Source of the DNA: Actinobacteria bacterium casp-actino5
Lineage (GTDB): Bacteria > Actinomycetota > Acidimicrobiia > Acidimicrobiales > Ilumatobacteraceae
Assembly: GCA_001510385.1 (NCBI GenBank)
Contig: LFFE01000024.1
Coordinates: 1 to 64,000 of the forward strand
Length of the DNA stretch: 64,000 nucleotides
Direction of reading: 5' to 3'
Below the pieces are notes generated by a model. It worked only from the letters and a program-made list of their open reading frames with translations, had not been told where the DNA came from and searched no databases. The position numbers and the translations under genes were made by a program. Position 1 is the stretch's first letter; each line of letters starts with the position of its first letter. This document shows positions 52,190-60,996 of the stretch, piece after piece.

Positions 52190-53776
52190 CTAGCCGCGGA
52201 GCAGGCCGTACACGATGCTTTCAGACAGAGCGCGCCAGGAAGCCTCAATAATGTTCGGACTCACTCCAATGGTCGTCCAATCGGTTCGGCCATCTGTGGC
52301 GCTGATGAGTACCCGAGTAACTGCCCCTGTGGCTTCTCCTCCATCGAGGATTCGCACCTTGTAATCGGTGAGATGGACCTGCTCAAGTTGTGGGTACGCA
52401 CCGCTCACAGCCCGACGAAGGGCGGTATCAATCGCATTGACCGGACCGTTTCCTTCAGCCGTGTGAACATGGCGTTCGCCCTGCACCCACACCTTTACCG
52501 TAGCCTCAGTATTGAACGGCCCATCGGCTGATTCGTCCGTGATGACTCGCATCGATTCAACCTCGAAGTAATCCTGTTCCCAGCCAGTTGCACGCCTCAT
52601 CAACAACTCGAGAGAGGCGTCAGCTGCCTCGAACTGGTACCCCTCATGCTCGAGGCGCTTCAGGTCGTCGATCACATTATTAATCGAAGGACCATCGAGG
52701 TCAATGCCGAGTTGTTCAGCCTTGATTTGGATGGTGGCTCGACCGGCCATTTCTGAAACGACAAATCGCGTACCATTACCAACCTGCTCGGGATCGACAT
52801 GCTCGTAGGCATCCCTTGCTCGCACGATTGCGCTGACGTGCAGGCCTGCTTTGTGGGCGAATGCAGAACTGCCGACATAGGGGGCTTGAGGATTGACCGC
52901 TCGATTCAGTGTCTCCGCAATGCGGTGTGAAACCGGCGTGAGTCGCACAAGTCGATCTTCTGGAAGGCAGTCGAAGTTTTGCTTCAACTGAAGGTTCGGA
53001 ATGATCGTTGTAAGGTTTGCGTTTCCGGTTCGTTCACCGAGGCCATTCAGCGTTCCCTGAACGTGTCCGGCTCCGGCAAGAACCGCAGCCATCGAGTTCG
53101 CCACTGCGCATCCGGTGTCGTCATGACAGTGAATTCCTATCGTTGCGTCGGTGCCGATGTGCGCATACACCTGGCTGACGATGTCCTGCACTTCATGAGG
53201 AAGTGACCCACCGTTGGTGTCGCAGAGCACCACGTGAGTAGCACCTTTAACGATGGCGGCCTCAAGTGCTCGGAATGCGAATTCTGGATTGTGCTTAAAC
53301 CCGTCGAAGAAGTGCTCCATATCGACAAGAACACGGCGGTCGTTGCCGACGAGATACTCGACCGAATCAGAAATCATTGCAGCTCCCTCGTCAAGGGTTG
53401 TCTGCAGGGCTTCGGTTACGTGGTAATCCCAACTCTTTGCGACGATGCAAACCGCTGAGGTTCCAGCTTCGAGAAGGTTGCGCAATGTTGGGTCGTCGTC
53501 AACCTTGCCGAGCGGACGACGAGTTGAACCAAACGCCACGAACGTGCTCGTCGAGAGGTTCAGTTCCTTGGCGGCACGTTGAAAGAACTCAATATCTTTC
53601 GGGTTTGCTCCGGGCCAACCTCCCTCGATGAAATGCACCCCCAGAGAGTCGAGTTGTTCTGCAATCGCCAGCTTGTCATCGACCGTTGCGGTGACGCCCT
53701 CGACTTGCAAGCCATCGCGCAGTGTGGTGTCGAAGATCTCGATGCTGCGTCGTTCGGTTGTCGTTGGAGTGCTCAT
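52190..53776 (-). CDS. cimA: Citramalate synthase
   Basis: 528 residues. The start EIFDTTLRDGLQVEGVTATV, the CimA-specific FIEGGWPGANPKD, catalytic and metal region IGIHCHDDTGCAVANSMAAV, the NGLGERTGNANL segment, and a C-terminal LeuA-type dimer regulatory domain (about 400-520). It condenses pyruvate and acetyl-CoA into citramalate, the threonine-independent entry to isoleucine. LeuCD and LeuB in this window can finish the route to 2-oxobutyrate. AGAGGA lies about eight bases before the ATG. A short Ile-rich leader ORF and hairpins lie upstream. Confidence 0.93.
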   Translation of the reverse strand: MSTPTTTERRSIEIFDTTLRDGLQVEGVTATVDDKLAIAEQLDSLGVHFIEGGWPGANPKDIEFFQRAAKELNLSTSTFVAFGSTRRPLGKVDDDPTLRNLLEAGTSAVCIVAKSWDYHVTEALQTTLDEGAAMISDSVEYLVGNDRRVLVDMEHFFDGFKHNPEFAFRALEAAIVKGATHVVLCDTNGGSLPHEVQDIVSQVYAHIGTDATIGIHCHDDTGCAVANSMAAVLAGAGHVQGTLNGLGERTGNANLTTIIPNLQLKQNFDCLPEDRLVRLTPVSHRIAETLNRAVNPQAPYVGSSAFAHKAGLHVSAIVRARDAYEHVDPEQVGNGTRFVVSEMAGRATIQIKAEQLGIDLDGPSINNVIDDLKRLEHEGYQFEAADASLELLMRRATGWEQDYFEVESMRVITDESADGPFNTEATVKVWVQGERHVHTAEGNGPVNAIDTALRRAVSGAYPQLEQVHLTDYKVRILDGGEATGAVTRVLISATDGRTDWTTIGVSPNIIEASWRALSESIVYGLLRG

Positions 53777-53830
53777 TGGAGATGTCCTCTTCTGATTGTT
53801 GATGTCAGTATCGGCCTGAAAACTGAAAAT

Positions 53831-53846
53831 GCCGCCCTAGGGCGGC
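53831..53846 (-). promoter_or_regulatory. GC-rich palindromic hairpin in the cimA leader (distal)
   Basis: GCCGCCCTAGGGCGGC, a perfect 16-base palindrome (six-bp stem, CTAG loop). On the minus strand ATTTTCAGTTTTC follows, so it resembles an intrinsic terminator. It lies between the leader ORF and cimA. Confidence 0.65.
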
Positions 53847-53851
53847 AAAAC

Positions 53852-53873
53852 GAGCACACGAGATCGTGTGCTC
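53852..53873 (-). promoter_or_regulatory. Terminator-like hairpin in the cimA leader (proximal)
   Basis: Ten-base arms (53852-53861 and 53864-53873), effectively a 9-bp stem with a four-base loop. On the minus strand GTTTTG follows. The first base of the stem coincides with the last base of the leader ORF's TAG, so a ribosome at the end of the leader would sit on it. Confidence 0.7.
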
Positions 53874-53911
53874 TAACGAATAATAATTGCTGGGACGAAA
53901 TGACGTGTCAT
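53873..53911 (-). CDS. Leader peptide MTRHFVPAIIIR, putative isoleucine attenuator of cimA
   Basis: A 12-codon ORF too short for ordinary gene callers: MTRHFVPAIIIR then TAG. Three consecutive ATT isoleucine codons sit just before the stop, and the stop touches a strong hairpin. The next gene makes citramalate for isoleucine synthesis. A promoter match (TTGACG, 17 bases, TTGAAT) is placed so that transcription would begin at or just before its start, making it a leaderless ORF; a GTG one codon earlier is also possible. This arrangement is that of classic ribosome-mediated attenuation; the exact terminator/antiterminator pairing is not resolved by eye. Confidence 0.7.
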   Translation of the reverse strand: MTRHFVPAIIIR

Positions 53912-53919
53912 CACTCTCT

Positions 53920-53948
53920 ATTCAATACGGCCCGACGACAAACGTCAA
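53920..53948 (-). promoter_or_regulatory. Promoter of the cimA leader
   Basis: Minus strand: -35 TTGACG (53943-53948), 17-base spacer, -10 TTGAAT (53920-53925). The predicted first transcribed base is about 53913, two bases from the leader ATG. Confidence 0.6.
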
Positions 53949-53990
53949 CTCGCGGCCATGGGAGCCACTCACCCCAAGGAACTCCCCCTC

Positions 53991-54055
53991 TGTGGATAAC
54001 TAGTGGATATCTAGCGGCAACTTGTTGAAACACCTTGAAATCCCGTGGATAACTG
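53991..54055 (+). repeat. Three 11-bp iterons with DnaA-box-like cores
   Basis: GTGGATAACTA (53992-54002), GTGGATATCTA (54003-54013, directly adjacent) and GTGGATAACTG (54045-54055), all in the same orientation. With the preceding base the first is TGTGGATAA, a perfect DnaA-box consensus; the third is CGTGGATAA. Spacings of 11 and 42 bases place them on roughly one face of the helix. They lie between the divergent cimA promoter and the agmatinase-like gene. Confidence 0.75.
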
Positions 54056-54070
54056 CCCAAACCACATGGA

Positions 54071-55171
54071 ATGCCGAGACCGAAATCCGACATCGAGATC
54101 AAGGAGAATTCTCTCCAACACGCGTTACGTGTAGATGCCAATTACTCTCTCCCTATGGCAGAAGAACGGCCGAACAGAGATGAACTTCTCTCCCCCGGGA
54201 TGAGAGAACAGCTTGAACTGGGGTACGTCTTCGGTGGGCTTTCGACATTTGCACAGCAACCTTTCGTTCCCGACCTCGAGGATCTCGACCGATGGAAGCC
54301 TGACGCTGCAATCGTTGGCGCCCCATTCGACATCGGCACCACCAATCGACCAGGGGCTCGATTCGGTCCGCGATCGATTCGCACCTCTGCCTACGAATCA
54401 GGCACCTACCACATCGATCTCGACCTCGAAATTTTTGACCATCTCACCGTCGTTGATGTTGGTGATGCTCATTGCCCCCATGGTGACCCTGAACGCAGCT
54501 TGGCCAACATCCGGCACCGAGTTCACGAGATCGCACGACGCGGGATTGTTCCCATCACTCTCGGCGGTGACCACACCATCACATGGCCGGCCGCAACCGC
54601 TGTCGCTGACGTGTACGGCTATGGCAATGTCGGAATCGTCCACTTCGATGCCCACGCCGATACGGCGGATGTGATCGATGGAAACCTTGCAAGCCACGGA
54701 ACGCCGATGCGGCGTTTGATCGAATCAGGTGCAATCCCAGGGGACCGATTTGTTCAGGTCGGTCTACGCGGGTACTGGCCGCCAGCAGACGCCTTTGCAT
54801 GGATGCGTGAGCAGGGGATGGTGTGGCACACCATGCAAGAAATCTGGGATCGCGGATTCAAGGCAGTGATGGACGACGCTGTCAAAGAAGCGCTCTCATC
54901 TGCCGACTACCTCTACATCTCGGTTGACGTTGACAGCCTCGACCCATCGTTCGCACCAGGAACCGGGACTCCAGAGCCAGGTGGAATTGCAACGAGTGAC
55001 ATTCTTCGAATCGTTCGGCAACTCGCCCGGGAACACAACGTTGTCGGAATGGACGTCGTTGAAGTCGCGCCGGCGTATGACGTGAGCGAACTCACCGTAA
55101 ACGTTGCGCACCGACTGGTGCTGGAAACCCTTGGCGGAATTGCCGCTCGTCGTCGCGACCAGGCATCGTAA
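54071..55171 (+). CDS. Agmatinase/ureohydrolase-family enzyme
   Basis: 366 residues from ATG 54071 (ATG 54155 would give about 338; upstream signals do not decide). Manganese-binding blocks of the ureohydrolase fold: GGDHT, FDAHADTAD, SVDVDSLDPSFAPGTGTPEPGG, and ARFGPRSIR near the start. It hydrolyses a guanidino compound (agmatine, guanidinobutyrate or similar) releasing urea. No arginine decarboxylase gene is near, so the substrate is open. Iterons lie 16 bases before the first ATG. Confidence 0.88.
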   Translation: MPRPKSDIEIKENSLQHALRVDANYSLPMAEERPNRDELLSPGMREQLELGYVFGGLSTFAQQPFVPDLEDLDRWKPDAAIVGAPFDIGTTNRPGARFGPRSIRTSAYESGTYHIDLDLEIFDHLTVVDVGDAHCPHGDPERSLANIRHRVHEIARRGIVPITLGGDHTITWPAATAVADVYGYGNVGIVHFDAHADTADVIDGNLASHGTPMRRLIESGAIPGDRFVQVGLRGYWPPADAFAWMREQGMVWHTMQEIWDRGFKAVMDDAVKEALSSADYLYISVDVDSLDPSFAPGTGTPEPGGIATSDILRIVRQLAREHNVVGMDVVEVAPAYDVSELTVNVAHRLVLETLGGIAARRRDQAS

Positions 55172-55204
55172 GTTCTGAAGCCAATCCGCCGCATGGGAGT
55201 CACC

Positions 55205-55210
55205 TAGTCT
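55205..55210 (+). promoter_or_regulatory. Putative -10 box (TAGTCT) of the nucleoside hydrolase gene
   Basis: TAGTCT ends eight bases before the ATG at 55219. Confidence 0.35.
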
Positions 55211-55218
55211 CGGCATCT

Positions 55219-56157
55219 ATGACTGAACGCCGACCCTTCTTCATCGACACCGACACTGCGAGCGACGATGCCGTTGCTCTTGTCATGGCGTTTGCCCGTG
55301 ACGACATCAACATCGTCGGAGTGAGTGTGGTCGCCGGCAATGTCCCGCTTGCATCAGCCCTCCAAAATGCGCTCTACACGCGGGAGATCTGTGGCCGCGA
55401 GGATGTTCCGGTCTATGCCGGAGCCGATCGTCCTCTGATGTATAAGCTCGGCACTGCACAGCATGTTCACGGAAACGACGGAATGGGCGATATCGGGCTT
55501 CCTTTGACCGGTCGAACACCAAGCGCAGCGCACGGCGTCGACGCGCTTCTACAAGCGTCACACGATTACGCGGGAGAACTTACACTCGTAACACTTGGCC
55601 CGCTCACCAACATCGCTCTCGCGGTCCATCGTGACCCAACGATTGCTGACCGTATTTCTCGAGTCGTGATTATGGGGGCGGCCGCAGACCACGTTGGCAA
55701 TGTGAATCCTGTTGCGGAATTCAATATGTGGGTCGACCCGCACGCCGTTCAGATCGTGCTTGATTCAGGGTTGCCTCTTGAATTTGTCGGCTGGGATATT
55801 TCTCGACGAGATGCAGTCATCGTTCCGGATGAGGCCCAGCGCCTTCGGGCAATCGGCACGCCTCGCGCTGAATTCACTATCGACATTCAGCGGATCGTGG
55901 CTGAGTTCTGCGCGAACGACACGAAGCTTGCAGGTTTCGATATGCCTGACCCGATCACCATGGCGTATGCGATCGACCCGTCGGTAGCAACCGAGACTCG
56001 TCGCCTCAACCTTGTCACTGAGTGTGGTGACGGCCCCACTCGGGGCATGGTGGTCATGGATCTGCTGGGATTCACTGGAAGAGAACCGAACGCTCTCGTC
56101 GTCATGCACGCCGACCACGCAAAGTTCATCTCTCAACTTGAAGCGGCGATTTCGTAG
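55219..56157 (+). CDS. Nucleoside hydrolase (inosine-uridine preferring type)
   Basis: 312 residues. DTDTASDDAVALVMAF (calcium-binding DxDxxxDD motif), GNVPLASALQNALYT, NDGMGDIGLP, LVTLGPLTNIALA, VIMGAA, NPVAEFNMWVDPHAVQIVLDSG, DPITMAYAIDP. It splits ribonucleosides into base and ribose. Complete; no transporter adjacent. Converges with ilvE. Confidence 0.92.
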   Translation: MTERRPFFIDTDTASDDAVALVMAFARDDINIVGVSVVAGNVPLASALQNALYTREICGREDVPVYAGADRPLMYKLGTAQHVHGNDGMGDIGLPLTGRTPSAAHGVDALLQASHDYAGELTLVTLGPLTNIALAVHRDPTIADRISRVVIMGAAADHVGNVNPVAEFNMWVDPHAVQIVLDSGLPLEFVGWDISRRDAVIVPDEAQRLRAIGTPRAEFTIDIQRIVAEFCANDTKLAGFDMPDPITMAYAIDPSVATETRRLNLVTECGDGPTRGMVVMDLLGFTGREPNALVVMHADHAKFISQLEAAIS

Positions 56158-56193
56158 CGTCGCCCGATGCAGCCGTTCTGGCAGATGAAGTTG

Positions 56194-57111
56194 TCAGCCG
56201 ACGAGTTCGCACCAGTGGCGATAGCGGTCGATCTTGCCGCGAACTGCGTCACCGTAAGCTTCCGCAATTGCGCGAGTCATCGGTCCGGGACACGGTATCT
56301 CGCGATCATCCACTGAATTGACCGACGACACCTCGGCAGCTGTGCCCACCACAAATGCCTCCTCGGCAATGTACAGATCGCTACGAGCAAGGTTGTCAGT
56401 GCGCGCCTCAAACCCGAGATCAGACGCAATCGTCATGACCGTGCTTTGCGTGATGCCCTCAAGAGCACCGGCGGAGAGCGGAGGTGTCAGCAAGTTACCG
56501 TGGCGGGCAACAAATAGGTTCTCCCCGGAACACTCAGCAACCAATCCGTTCGGCGCAAGCATGACAGCCTCGTCGTAACCAGCGTTTAGCGCTTCGACCT
56601 TCGCAAGCGACGAGTTCACGTAGTTACCAGTCGTTTTCGCAGCCGGGGGCATCGTGTTGTGATCGTGACGAGTCCACGACGAGGTCTTCAGCCGCACGCC
56701 CTTTTCAACAGCGTCATCACCGAGGTACGCGCCCCATGGCCAACAGGCAATTGCAACCTCAACTTTGCAAGGCAGTGTGTTGAGGCCCATCTCTCCGTAC
56801 CCGTAGTAGGCAATTGGACGTATGTAACACGAGTCAAGACCGGTCGACGCAACTGTCTCTTTCGTCGCCGCGGTGAGCTCATCAACCGAATACGGCATCG
56901 GCATTCCAAGAATCTTCGCTGAGTTGTGGAGTCGTTCAATGTGCTCGGTCAGACGAAACACTGCCGGGCCGTCGGCGGTTGCGTACGCGCGAATACCCTC
57001 GAATACGCCCATCCCGTAGTGCAACGTGTGGGTGAGAATGTGAACGTTGGCATCTGCCCAGTCGACAAGCGAGCCGTTCATCCAGATTTTTGGTGTTGAG
57101 GTAATCGGCAT
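56194..57111 (-). CDS. ilvE: Branched-chain amino acid aminotransferase
   Basis: 305 residues, fold type IV PLP enzyme. HYGMGVFEGIRAY, RLTEHIERLHNSAKIL, SCYIRPIAYYGYGEMGL, the PLP-lysine region AAKTTGNYVNSSLAKVEA, YDEAVMLAPNGLVAECSGENLFV, and GITQSTV. It catalyses the last step of Ile, Leu and Val synthesis. GAAAG lies about nine bases before the ATG. It follows leuB by 44 bases on the same strand, so leuB-ilvE are likely an operon. Confidence 0.94.
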   Translation of the reverse strand: MPITSTPKIWMNGSLVDWADANVHILTHTLHYGMGVFEGIRAYATADGPAVFRLTEHIERLHNSAKILGMPMPYSVDELTAATKETVASTGLDSCYIRPIAYYGYGEMGLNTLPCKVEVAIACWPWGAYLGDDAVEKGVRLKTSSWTRHDHNTMPPAAKTTGNYVNSSLAKVEALNAGYDEAVMLAPNGLVAECSGENLFVARHGNLLTPPLSAGALEGITQSTVMTIASDLGFEARTDNLARSDLYIAEEAFVVGTAAEVSSVNSVDDREIPCPGPMTRAIAEAYGDAVRGKIDRYRHWCELVG

Positions 57112-57155
57112 GTGAACAGTCTTTCAGACGTAATCGGGATTGTTCAGCGCTTCAT

Positions 57156-58148
57156 TCACGAAGAAACGCGTGAGGCGATCATGTCACCGATCGCAACTGT
57201 TCCTTCAGTCGGAACCTCAGCACACGCGGCCTCAATACGGCGCGCAGCATCAGATTCGCCAAGAAAGTCGAGCATCAAGGCCGCTGACAGAATCGCGGCC
57301 GTCGGGTTCGCAACTCCGGTTCCTGCAATGTCTGGAGCTGAGCCGTGAACTGGTTCAAACATCGAAGGTCCCGACCGGCTCGGGTTGAGATTCGCAGATG
57401 AGGCAAGCCCAATTCCACCGGACACGGCACCGCCAAGATCGGTGAGGATGTCACCAAACAGGTTGTCGGTCACGACGACGTCGTAGCGATGCGGGTCTTG
57501 CACAAAATAAATACAGGCCGCGTCAACGTGGTTGTACGAAGTCTCAATTTGCGGATACTCAGCGGCAACCGAGTTGAACGTGCGCTCCCAGAGATCACCC
57601 GAGAACGTCAGCACGTTGGTTTTGTGAACAAGAGTGACGTGTTTGCGTTCGCGCTGCAATGCAAGTTCGAATGCATACCGCACACAACGCTCGACACCCA
57701 TTCTCGAGTTCACAGATCCTTGTGTGGCGACCTCATTCGGCGTTCCTTTGCGAAGCACGCCACCCTCTCCGACGTATGGCCCTTCAGTGTTTTCGCGAAT
57801 CACCACAAAATCGTGCGGGCGACTATGGCCCGGCGCAGTGCCCACAAACGGACGCTGGTTCACGTAAAGATCAAGTTCAAATCGCATTTTCAGCAACAGT
57901 CCGCGCTCGATCACGCCGGGAGCAACACGAGGATCCCCGACGGCGCCGAGCAGAATTGCATCAAAGTCGCGAAGTTGGTTAAGGGTTTCATCCGACAGAA
58001 TTTCTCCGTCGTTGAGATAGCGGGCACCACCGAGATCAAAATCTGCTGTTTCAAGCTCTACCCCAGAGGCTCGAACGACCTTCAGCGCCTCAGCAGTGAC
58101 CTCTGGGCCAATGCCATCTCCCCCTACAACTGCAATGCGATAAGCCAT
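57156..58148 (-). CDS. leuB: 3-isopropylmalate dehydrogenase
   Basis: 330 residues. [89 protein letters not shown], and the NAD site [29 protein letters not shown]. It oxidatively decarboxylates 3-isopropylmalate (leucine) and, with citramalate-derived 3-methylmalate, can serve isoleucine. TAACCT lies six bases before the ATG. Heads a leuB-ilvE unit. Confidence 0.95.
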   Translation of the reverse strand: MAYRIAVVGGDGIGPEVTAEALKVVRASGVELETADFDLGGARYLNDGEILSDETLNQLRDFDAILLGAVGDPRVAPGVIERGLLLKMRFELDLYVNQRPFVGTAPGHSRPHDFVVIRENTEGPYVGEGGVLRKGTPNEVATQGSVNSRMGVERCVRYAFELALQRERKHVTLVHKTNVLTFSGDLWERTFNSVAAEYPQIETSYNHVDAACIYFVQDPHRYDVVVTDNLFGDILTDLGGAVSGGIGLASSANLNPSRSGPSMFEPVHGSAPDIAGTGVANPTAAILSAALMLDFLGESDAARRIEAACAEVPTEGTVAIGDMIASRVSS

Positions 58149-58154
58149 ACCGGA

Positions 58155-58160
58155 AGGTTA
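58155..58160 (-). promoter_or_regulatory. Putative -10 box (TAACCT) of leuB-ilvE
   Basis: On the minus strand TAACCT ends six bases before the leuB ATG. The short divergent gap holds no leader ORF like that of cimA. Confidence 0.4.
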
Positions 58161-58209
58161 CGCCAACATCAATCAGTCGCGTACGGGAAATGAGACTTCT
58201 CGTCTCCGA

Positions 58210-58215
58210 TATCGT
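58210..58215 (+). promoter_or_regulatory. Putative -10 box (TATCGT) of greA
   Basis: TATCGT ends six bases before the greA ATG at 58222. Confidence 0.4.
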
Positions 58216-58221
58216 AGAGAT

Positions 58222-58680
58222 ATGAGCGAGCAACTCTCACGAGATGCCTACGAGCGCCTGAAGGCTGAGTATGAGGATCTTGCGACGCGCGGGCGAATCG
58301 AAGTCGCCGAGGAGATTGAACTTGCCCGGGCCGAAGGCGACCTAAAGGAAAATGCGGGCTACCACGCAGCCAAAGACAGGCAAGGCCACATGGAAGGCCG
58401 AATCAGGCAACTCGAATATCTTCTCGAACATGCAGTCGTCGTCGAGGGAAGCCGCCCGGTCTTCACGATGATCTACGAGGGTGATGATGTCGACATGGCG
58501 GAACGATTCGTCATCGGCAGCCAAGAAGAACGTGACGGCCTTCCCGCCGATATCACGATCGTGGGCCCCGGCTCCCCACTTGGCGATGCCCTTGCTGGAA
58601 CCTCCTCGCCTGGCCTACTGGAATACGAAGGGCCAAACGGAGTGTTGAAAGTAGAGATCCTCTCGATCGATGATCTCTAA
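58222..58680 (+). CDS. greA: Transcription elongation factor GreA
   Basis: 152 residues. N-terminal coiled-coil with the acidic tip (EIELARAEGDLKENAGYHAAKDRQG, where Asp and Glu help RNA polymerase cleave backtracked RNA), then the FKBP-like C-terminal domain (FVIGSQEERDG, ISPGSPLGDALAG-type segment GPGSPLGDALAGTSSPG). Slightly shorter than E. coli GreA but complete. An alpha/beta hydrolase gene follows 21 bases downstream. Confidence 0.93.
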   Translation: MSEQLSRDAYERLKAEYEDLATRGRIEVAEEIELARAEGDLKENAGYHAAKDRQGHMEGRIRQLEYLLEHAVVVEGSRPVFTMIYEGDDVDMAERFVIGSQEERDGLPADITIVGPGSPLGDALAGTSSPGLLEYEGPNGVLKVEILSIDDL

Positions 58681-58701
58681 CACCCACGGGCGGTACCACG
58701 C

Positions 58702-59583
58702 GTGACGACAATTGATAACGGGCATGAAGCGGAAGCACCAGCGCCTCCCCTTCCTCCTACCCGAACGGTCGTTGTTGAGGATCTCGGAGAACTCGCCATT
58801 CGTCACGTTCAAGGACCAAAGAACGCTCCTACCATCGTGCTTCTTCACGGTTGGACTGCCACCGCCGACATCAATTACTTCTCCGCCTTTGAGGCTCTGT
58901 CGCAATACTTCTCCATCATTTCCTTCGATCAACGTGGCCATGGAACTGGTTTCCGGACGAGGAAGTCATTTCGCCTCGAAGATTGTGCAGACGATGTCAT
59001 TCGCGTCGCAGACGCTCTTGAAGTTCAAGACCTCATCGGCGTTGGGTACTCGATGGGAGGGACAATTGCACAACTGCTATGGAAACAGCATCCTCAAAGA
59101 GTTCGAGGGCTCGTTCTTTGCGCAACTGCTCCCTACTTCTCTGAACGTCGCGAAGAACGGCTGAGTTTTATGGGTCTTAACGGCCTTGCGACGCTTGCAA
59201 GGTTGACACCAGGCCAAGCTCGAGATTGGTTCAGTGAGCAGTTCTACCTTCAACGCAAGTCGGAAAGTTGGGGGCCGTGGGCGATTGCGCAAGCCGCCCA
59301 ACACGATTGGCGCTTAGTTCTCGAGGCAGGCCACGCTGTCGGACAATTCTCATCGCTTGACTGGGCACACACAATCGACGTACCAACATCGATCATCGTC
59401 ACGCTCGATGACCCTGTCGTCCCGAAATCACGTCAGGTGAAGTTGTTCGATCTCATCCCAGATGCCGACGTGTTTCGAGTGAGAGGCGAACACGACGCCA
59501 TCGTTGCCCAGGCGGACCGTTTTGTTCCCACCTTGATTCGGGCGATCGACAGCGTTTCCAGACGCAACAGCGCGGCGTTATGA
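58702..59583 (+). CDS. Alpha/beta hydrolase
   Basis: 293 residues. VLLHGWTATADINYF (oxyanion region), DQRGHGTGFR, nucleophile elbow GYSMGG, Asp in TLDDPVVP, and His in RGEHDAIV: a full Ser-Asp-His triad. Lipase/esterase-type substrate unknown. GTG start. The stop overlaps the start of the AarF-type gene (ATGA, 59580-59583), so the two are translated together. Confidence 0.88.
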   Translation: MTTIDNGHEAEAPAPPLPPTRTVVVEDLGELAIRHVQGPKNAPTIVLLHGWTATADINYFSAFEALSQYFSIISFDQRGHGTGFRTRKSFRLEDCADDVIRVADALEVQDLIGVGYSMGGTIAQLLWKQHPQRVRGLVLCATAPYFSERREERLSFMGLNGLATLARLTPGQARDWFSEQFYLQRKSESWGPWAIAQAAQHDWRLVLEAGHAVGQFSSLDWAHTIDVPTSIIVTLDDPVVPKSRQVKLFDLIPDADVFRVRGEHDAIVAQADRFVPTLIRAIDSVSRRNSAAL

Positions 59584-60980
59584 GCCGGCTCAAAGGGCCG
59601 TCGAGCACCAACTGGATGGGCCGCTCCGCCCGGGTCGCTCGACTCGGTGCACGGGTCGGCGCAACGCACATCGGTACAGCTGCACGAAAAGTCTTTGCCG
59701 ATGCCGACAGGCGCTCAGAACTCGATACTCGAAAGCAGATTGCAACCGCCCAACACGTCACCGAAGAACTCGGACAGATGAAGGGCGCCCTCATGAAGCT
59801 TGGCCAAATGGCTTCTTACCTCGACGACGCCTTACCAGAACCCCTTCGCGCCGCCTTAGCCACACTGCAGAACAACGCTCCGCCGATGAGCGCCGAACTC
59901 ACCAGCGAAGTCATCACTGAAGAACTCGGGTCACGACCGGCGGAGTTATTTGTTGAGTGGGACCCAACACCGATCGCCGCTGCATCAATCGGGCAAGTTC
60001 ACCGAGCAATCATCCTTGATAGGACAACAGGCACCGAACGAGCCGTCGCAGTCAAAGTGCAGTACCCGGGCGTGGATACCGCAATCGCATCAGATTTAAA
60101 AAATGCAAACATTCTCGGCACCATCTTGAAACAAGGTTTCGGTGGCCTCGATCCAACAGAGATGATGGAAGAGATCAAGGAACGGCTCACCGAAGAGCTC
60201 GATTACACGCGCGAAGCGCAGAATCAACAGCGGTTCGCTGACTTTTATCGCGGACATCCCACTATCTCGGTTCCAGAAGTTGTACCCGAGTTTTGCTCGG
60301 GCAGAGTCCTCACCACCGAACTTGTGAGCGGCCACACGTGGTCTGACGTGCTCACGTGGGACCAACACGAACGCGATGCGATTGCCGAAACCATGTTCCG
60401 ATTTGTATTCCGGAGCCTCTACACGATGCGCTCGTTCAATGGCGATCCGCATCCCGGGAACTACCTCTTCCACCGTGGAGGCAAGGTCACCTTTCTCGAC
60501 TTCGGTCTGGTCAAAGATTTTTCTGCTGGCGAGATGACCACATTCGAAACCATGGTGCGGCTCGCTGCAGTTGACCATGACATTCCAGGATTCCGATCAT
60601 TGCTGGAGACTGCCGGAATGCTGAAGGCAGACGCACCAGTGGATACTGCCGATGTCGGAACCTATTTCTCTAGGTTCTATGAACCTGTTGCCGCCCAACG
60701 CGAGATCACTTGGACGCCCGAGTATGCGTCAGGGATTGTTCGCCACACTTTCGATCGAAGCAGCCCCATCTCGCAATATGCGACTGTTCCGCGTGCATTC
60801 GTCTTCATCCAGCGAATCAACCTTGGCCTCTACGCACTGCTTGGAGACCTCAACGCCACCGGCAACTACCGGCAAATCGCTGAGGAGTTGTGGCCATTCA
60901 TACAGTCACCGCCAAGTACGGCGATGGGTGAGGCTGAGGCTGAATGGCTAAAAACACGGGTCTCGGGAACAAAGTCGTAA
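59580..60980 (+). CDS. ABC1/AarF (UbiB-type) kinase-like protein
   Basis: 466 residues. Family-specific KLGQMASYLDD (KxGQ), AAASIGQVHRA (A-rich loop), VAVKVQYPGVDTAI (catalytic Lys), GDPHPGNYLFHRGG and FLDFGLVKDFSAGE (metal Asp). UbiB/ABC1 proteins are atypical kinases linked to quinone or lipid handling; the role in actinobacteria is not fixed. Coupled to the preceding hydrolase. Confidence 0.9.
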   Translation: MSRLKGPSSTNWMGRSARVARLGARVGATHIGTAARKVFADADRRSELDTRKQIATAQHVTEELGQMKGALMKLGQMASYLDDALPEPLRAALATLQNNAPPMSAELTSEVITEELGSRPAELFVEWDPTPIAAASIGQVHRAIILDRTTGTERAVAVKVQYPGVDTAIASDLKNANILGTILKQGFGGLDPTEMMEEIKERLTEELDYTREAQNQQRFADFYRGHPTISVPEVVPEFCSGRVLTTELVSGHTWSDVLTWDQHERDAIAETMFRFVFRSLYTMRSFNGDPHPGNYLFHRGGKVTFLDFGLVKDFSAGEMTTFETMVRLAAVDHDIPGFRSLLETAGMLKADAPVDTADVGTYFSRFYEPVAAQREITWTPEYASGIVRHTFDRSSPISQYATVPRAFVFIQRINLGLYALLGDLNATGNYRQIAEELWPFIQSPPSTAMGEAEAEWLKTRVSGTKS

Positions 60981-60990
60981 CGACCGGCGG

Positions 60991-60996
60991 TACGGT
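60991..60996 (+). promoter_or_regulatory. Putative -10 box (TACGGT) of the FKBP lipoprotein gene
   Basis: TACGGT ends seven bases before ATG 61004, favouring that start over the upstream open frame inside the AarF gene. Confidence 0.45.
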
